Below, in pieces: positions 15,542-18,671 of a stretch of DNA of 18,671 bases. Origin of the DNA: an uncultured Clostridia bacterium (GTDB lineage Bacteria; Bacillota; Clostridia; Christensenellales; UBA1242); assembly GCA_904397185.1 (NCBI GenBank), contig CAJFOL010000081.1, forward strand, positions 1 through 18,671. The letters run 5' to 3'. Within the stretch, counting starts at the first letter, position 1; the number at the start of each line of letters is the position of its first letter. Position numbers and translations under genes: made by a program. The notes below the pieces were generated by a model. The model ran no database searches. It saw nothing but the letters and a program-made list of their open reading frames with translations, and was not told the origin of the DNA.

Positions 15542-16135
15542 TTATTCGTTTTCAATATCATCTCCGTTATTTTCAGTGGATGTGCTACCAAAGATACTTC
15601 TTGTAGAACCCATTTGCAACATTCTTTTTCTGGCAATAATCTCTTTGTCGAAGATGATTTTGATTTTATTTGCTTTTTCTTCAAGCAAAGCAATTTCATC
15701 TTTGACACATTTCGCATATGCCTCTTTTAATTCTTTTCTATATTGTCTCTTTTGTTCGTCAGTGCATCTTGAAAGGAAGAGTTCATAGTATGCTCTTGGC
15801 GAGGAAGAGAAGTCTTGGGTTTTAATCTTCGACATCCAGTTTGCCAGTTCTCTATCATCCAAATATTTTTTGAATCCAGTTGTATCTACATTTACCATGT
15901 CAAGTATTTGGTCATGTATAAAGAATGGTGAGCATAAAATTTTCTTAACATCATAAATACCTTCTTTTTTGTCGGTACATAATCCTTTAATTATTGCAAT
16001 ATTTGAGTCATTTGCAAACTCTACTATTACGACATCTTTTAATTGCAACGATTGGTTCTTTAAAATTTTATTATTTAAAAAGAATTCTCTTAAGTCGTTT
16101 TCGGTTACTCCTAGTTCTTTAAACCAATTAGTCAT
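15542..16135 (-). CDS. Unknown 197-aa protein, first gene of the operon
   Basis: A protein I do not recognise. Residues 1-90 look mixed alpha/beta (MTNWFKELGVTENDLREFF, then LKDVVIVEFANDSNIAIIKG). Residues ~115-170 form a charged helix likely to be a coiled coil. The C-terminal ~25 residues are Ser/Thr/Asn-rich and acidic (GSTSTENNGDDIENE), probably disordered. There is no membrane segment. AAGGAG lies nine nt before the ATG, and a very good promoter lies just upstream. Downstream genes follow with gaps of 90 and 39 nt and no internal terminator, so all three are probably one transcript. Confidence 0.65.
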   Translation of the reverse strand: MTNWFKELGVTENDLREFFLNNKILKNQSLQLKDVVIVEFANDSNIAIIKGLCTDKKEGIYDVKKILCSPFFIHDQILDMVNVDTTGFKKYLDDRELANWMSKIKTQDFSSSPRAYYELFLSRCTDEQKRQYRKELKEAYAKCVKDEIALLEEKANKIKIIFDKEIIARKRMLQMGSTRSIFGSTSTENNGDDIENE

Positions 16136-16159
16136 TTTATTTTTCTCCTTTACCTAATA

Positions 16160-16188
16160 AGTATAACATAATTATATTTAAAAGTCAA
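16160..16188 (-). promoter_or_regulatory. Promoter of the three-gene operon
   Basis: On the minus strand TTGACT (16188-16183), 17 bp, TATACT (16165-16160), about 25 nt before the ATG at 16135. Confidence 0.85.
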
Positions 16189-16215
16189 TGCCGACCTTAA
16201 ATTAGGATTAGGTAA

Positions 16216-16276
16216 TTAATATATATTATAATATATAATATTATATATAATCAATATATATAATCAATATAAAATA
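16216..16276. repeat. AT-only palindromic tract between divergent promoters
   Basis: A tract made almost only of A and T with overlapping palindromes of TATATAATATTATA type and a 14-nt direct repeat containing ATATATAATCA. It separates the operon promoter from the decarboxylase promoter. No protein-binding motif is recognised. Confidence 0.4.
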
Positions 16277-16280
16277 AGTG

Positions 16281-16309
16281 TTGTAAAATTTAGCAAATTG
16301 TGATATTAT
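16281..16309 (+). promoter_or_regulatory. Promoter of the decarboxylase gene
   Basis: TTGTAA (16281-16286), 17 bp, TATTAT (16304-16309). The predicted start is about 10 nt before the ATG at 16326. Confidence 0.7.
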
Positions 16310-16325
16310 AAATTTGGAGAAAATT

Positions 16326-17486
16326 ATGAAGCACGAAAAGATAACCGAGAAGTTTATTAAAATGGTAGAGAGTGATAGCGAACTAAAAAGGTTACTCGAG
16401 AAGAATTTGGAGATTGGCAGGAAGATTAACCCTGACAAAGCATACAATCCAGCCCAATCTCTTGATGAACTCTATGATTTCTTGGACTGGTCAGTTAAGT
16501 GTATGCCTTGGGAGGTACTAAAAGGAGTGTCATACAATTCACTTTATTTAAGGCTCGACCAAACAACAGGATATTTTTGGTATATTTTTGACCAGCCATT
16601 AGAAGAATTGAAAGGAAGAGGTTATTATTATCCAACACTGCATTATCATGAACCTATTGCAAGTTTTGTCAAAGATTATTCGAAGGCTTGGGGTAAATTT
16701 CTGTCAACACGAAAGAGTTGGAATGAAGAATACTACAATCTCTTAAAAAGCGACAAGAAATTTGGCTTGCAAGAGGGATGGTATGGTGACAAAAATATAT
16801 GGAAGACTTTTAATGACTTTTTTAGTAGAAAATTGGCTGACCCAAAATTTAGACCTATTGGGAATGCCGACATTATCTCGCCTGCCGACTCACTTCCAAA
16901 GGGATGTTTCAAAATAGGCGATGACAATAGGACGATAAACACATTAAAATTAAAATCTGCAAATCTAAACTCAGTAGAAGATTTAATTGGAAAGGATAGC
17001 AAATATTGCAAAGCATTTGCTGGAGGAACTTTAACACATACTTTTTTGGATATTTACGATTACCATAGGTACCATTTTCCTGTCAGTGGAAAGATTTTGG
17101 AACTTAGGAAGATAGACGGTGCCAATGCGGGTGGCGGTATTACTGAGTGGGATGAAGAGGGTAAACGTTATGTGTATTACAATGAGATGGGCTTTCAGAT
17201 GATTGAAACTCGTGATTGTGTCATCCTAGATACAGAGTTTGGGCTTGTGGCAGTTCTGCCTGTCGGGATGTCGCAAATATGTTCATGCAATTGGGAAAAA
17301 GGTTTAAAGGTTGGCAAAAGTGTAAACAAGGGCGACCCTATGGGCTTCTTCCAATTTGGGGGAAGTGATATTGTTATGATTTTCCAAAAAGGGTATAAAG
17401 TTGTCGATTTAATACCAAAAGACAATGAAGGCAACTTTAAACATATTTTAGCCTGTGAAAACTATGCAAACTTAGAAAGAATTTAA
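16326..17486 (+). CDS. Phosphatidylserine decarboxylase family protein
   Basis: A 386-residue protein of the large PSD type. Residues 1-150 are an N-terminal extension. The PSD core follows: TFNDFFSRKL (161-170), ISPADS (184-189), DIYDYHRYHFPVSG (242-255) with the family His, and FGGSDIVMIF (344-353). PSD enzymes cleave themselves before a Ser, which becomes the pyruvoyl cofactor, and convert phosphatidylserine to phosphatidylethanolamine at the membrane. The cleavage site here is GGS (Ser347) where the common form is GST or GSS, still compatible with self-cleavage. The ATG at 16326 has GGAGA at the right distance; the upstream TTG at 16314 is rejected. No phosphatidylserine synthase gene lies near, so a lipid or a related substrate is possible. 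Confidence 0.85.
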   Translation: MKHEKITEKFIKMVESDSELKRLLEKNLEIGRKINPDKAYNPAQSLDELYDFLDWSVKCMPWEVLKGVSYNSLYLRLDQTTGYFWYIFDQPLEELKGRGYYYPTLHYHEPIASFVKDYSKAWGKFLSTRKSWNEEYYNLLKSDKKFGLQEGWYGDKNIWKTFNDFFSRKLADPKFRPIGNADIISPADSLPKGCFKIGDDNRTINTLKLKSANLNSVEDLIGKDSKYCKAFAGGTLTHTFLDIYDYHRYHFPVSGKILELRKIDGANAGGGITEWDEEGKRYVYYNEMGFQMIETRDCVILDTEFGLVAVLPVGMSQICSCNWEKGLKVGKSVNKGDPMGFFQFGGSDIVMIFQKGYKVVDLIPKDNEGNFKHILACENYANLERI

Positions 17487-17496
17487 AAATTTGATA

Positions 17497-17525
17497 TGGA
17501 CTTTTAGGGTTTTGTAAACTATAAT
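17497..17525 (+). promoter_or_regulatory. Promoter of the 159-aa gene
   Basis: TGGACT (17497-17502), 17 bp, TATAAT (17520-17525), so this gene need not depend on the decarboxylase transcript. No terminator is visible between the two genes. Confidence 0.6.
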
Positions 17526-17551
17526 AAAACTAAAGAAAACAGGAGGAAGTT

Positions 17552-18031
17552 ATGTTAAAAGAAGGATATTCATATTATAATTATGGAATTGATGAAGTCG
17601 TAGAAAATAGTGAAAAAGAAACTTATATGGAAGGTAAGCCTGCAAATAAAAACTTGCTTATACTAAAATATGGTGGCGGAAAGAAGTTTTATTTTAGAAA
17701 AGTTGATGCATACAAACTTTTGCAAAGAGTGCTTGGGCAAAAATTTTTGAAGGCAATAAAATGTGATGAAAAAACTTTTAACAAATATGTAAATGAGACA
17801 GGTTATGTAGACACTTTAAACACAATGTTGAAAGGAAGGGCACTTATATTTGTGACAGAGTTTGAAAGTTATCTTGAATTTTTAAATGGTGGACAAAACA
17901 GAGAGGTCGGGTTGACTGGAATGGACATAGATGGCAAATTGCTCGCCGAGCAAGAGAAGGAACTATTTTTAGATGACGTTTCATTTGACGAAATATATAG
18001 ATATACTGATGAGGAGAGCGAGGCAGAGTAA
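17552..18031 (+). CDS. Unknown acidic 159-aa protein
   Basis: A soluble protein that I do not recognise. The middle is mixed in charge, with KNLLILKYGGGKKFYFRKV (33-51) as a likely beta hairpin and a following helix AYKLLQRVLGQKFLKAI. The last ~35 residues are strongly acidic (EKELFLDD, DEESEAE). There is no signal peptide, membrane segment or Cys motif. AGGAGG lies at good distance before the ATG. A strong terminator follows. It lies between the decarboxylase gene and the 23S rRNA promoter, but nothing ties it to either. Confidence 0.7.
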   Translation: MLKEGYSYYNYGIDEVVENSEKETYMEGKPANKNLLILKYGGGKKFYFRKVDAYKLLQRVLGQKFLKAIKCDEKTFNKYVNETGYVDTLNTMLKGRALIFVTEFESYLEFLNGGQNREVGLTGMDIDGKLLAEQEKELFLDDVSFDEIYRYTDEESEAE

Positions 18032-18044
18032 GAAAAAAGATAAG

Positions 18045-18071
18045 ACAGGCACTAAGAATGCCTGTTTTTTT
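18045..18071 (+). terminator. Terminator of the 159-aa gene
   Basis: ACAGGCA (18045-18051) pairs with TGCCTGT (18059-18065) over a seven-base loop, followed by a run of T. Confidence 0.9.
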
Positions 18072-18264
18072 ATGCAATTTTTTGACCAATAAGTTTTAAA
18101 AAGAGTTATTTTTTATATTTGAATAGACAAATTTTTCTTCAAAAAAGTAAAAATTTTGACAAATTTCAAAAAATTTTTGTTTTAAAAAATCAATAAAATT
18201 GGGTAAAAATCGGCTGTTTTTGGTTTTAAATTGCAAACACCCGAGAATGTGTCGGCGAAAATAA

Positions 18265-18345
18265 AAAAAATCTTAAAAAAAATTAAAAATTTTTAAAATT
18301 TTTTTGAAAAAAGTGTTGACATTACAATTGCACTTGTGATATTAT
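18265..18345 (+). promoter_or_regulatory. rRNA-type promoter with A/T-tract upstream element
   Basis: TTGACA (18316-18321), 18 bp, TATTAT (18340-18345) with an extended -10 (TGA directly before it). A/T runs from 18265 to 18315 fit an UP element. The preceding 18072-18264 is AT-rich without a gene. This promoter drives the 23S rRNA gene with no 16S gene between. Confidence 0.75.
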
Positions 18346-18351
18346 ACTCAT

Positions 18352-18587
18352 GCTGACACGAAAGGTACAGGTTGTACCTGCCAGCAATAGAACCTTGACA
18401 ACTACATAATAGAAAGTTTTACAGAATGTAAAACGAGCAAAAACAAATATTCAATTATGTTTATACGTAATACGAATATCTTTTGCAAAATTCAATTTAC
18501 GTCGAGTAAATGAATAACAAGAGTCTTATAAAGTATTAAACTAAGATTTGTGAAAATGCTAAGATTATCCAATAAATCATTTTATAT
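18352..18587 (+). ncRNA. Leader of the 23S rRNA transcript
   Basis: About 236 nt between the predicted start and mature 23S. It contains a hairpin AGGTACA-GGT-TGTACCT (18363-18379) enclosed by GCTG/CAGC, then GAACCTTGACAACTACATAA (from 18389), which resembles the boxA antitermination region found in Bacillota rRNA spacers. ATCAT/ATGAT near 18577-18589 abuts the mature 5' end. No tRNA or 16S sequence is present. Confidence 0.6.
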
Positions 18588-18671
18588 GATTAAGCTACAA
18601 AGAGCATATAGGGGATGCCTTGGCACTAGGCGCCGATGAAGGACGTGATAAGCTGCGATAAGCGACGGGGA
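18588..18671 (+). rRNA. 23S rRNA, 5' end, cut by the window edge
   Basis: The first 84 bases of 23S rRNA. GATTAAGC, GGGGATGCCTTGGCA, GCCGATGAAGGACGTG and CTGCGATAAGC match the conserved 5' domain of bacterial 23S. The mature start is placed by alignment with the E. coli GGTTAAGC start. Confidence 0.95.

Noticed and set aside
16216..16276. AT-only palindromic tract as a replication origin.
   Set aside because: No DnaA-box cluster or replication gene is nearby; it lies between two promoters and is most simply AT-rich spacer.

Overview
The window looks like chromosomal DNA of a low-GC, spore-forming Bacillota (Clostridia-type) bacterium, probably an uncultured host-associated lineage. The evidence is very AT-rich intergenic DNA, strong AGGAGG-type ribosome binding sites, TTGACA-N17-TATAAT-type promoters, tRNAs with an encoded CCA, and a full-length spoIIE. 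The taxonomic placement is inference.

Layout. 1-372 has no convincing gene, apart from the end of a tRNA-Leu(CAG) transcript; the tRNA itself lies at 373-458 (-). 693-3195 (+) carries a CYTH-domain protein, a YgjV-like membrane protein and a membrane-anchored SIMPL/DUF541 protein with a long Lys/Asn/Glu-rich linker. 3331-6439 (+) is a compact RiPP (ribosomally made, modified peptide) locus: promoter, 31-residue Cys-rich precursor missed by length-limited gene calling, a perfect hairpin attenuator, a radical SAM/SPASM maturase, and an abutting ABC-F ATPase. 6440-6700 is a GC-richer patch with three copies of a ~23-bp motif and an 11-bp inverted repeat bounding about 220 bp; an ORF remnant without a ribosome binding site follows (6763-7128).

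7353-8442 (-) is a translationally coupled pair, a GIY-YIG-like protein followed by a DUF6884-like protein. Divergent from it is spoIIE (8602-10878, +). On the minus strand follow a YcxB-like membrane protein (10996-11562) and a CbbX/SpoVK-type AAA+ ATPase (11710-13269), each with its own promoter. tRNA-Ser(GCU) lies at 13441-13531 (+). 13796-16135 (-) is a three-gene operon of unrecognised proteins with a clear promoter and terminator; its middle gene has a weak, unverified resemblance to the HopA1 fold and its last gene lacks a canonical start next to its ribosome binding site. A phosphatidylserine decarboxylase homologue (16326-17486, +) and an unknown acidic protein (17552-18031, +) follow. 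The right edge holds the first 84 bases of a 23S rRNA gene with its own strong promoter and leader and no 16S gene upstream.

Working together: the clearest functional unit is the RiPP locus, where a rSAM enzyme would modify the Cys-rich core and the ABC-F protein could protect the producer's ribosomes. Less certain candidate systems are the GIY-YIG/DUF6884 pair and the three-gene operon 13796-16135. Most protein genes with a recognisable promoter appear to have very short leaders (about 10-20 nt), so the ribosome binding site sits close to the predicted transcript 5' end.
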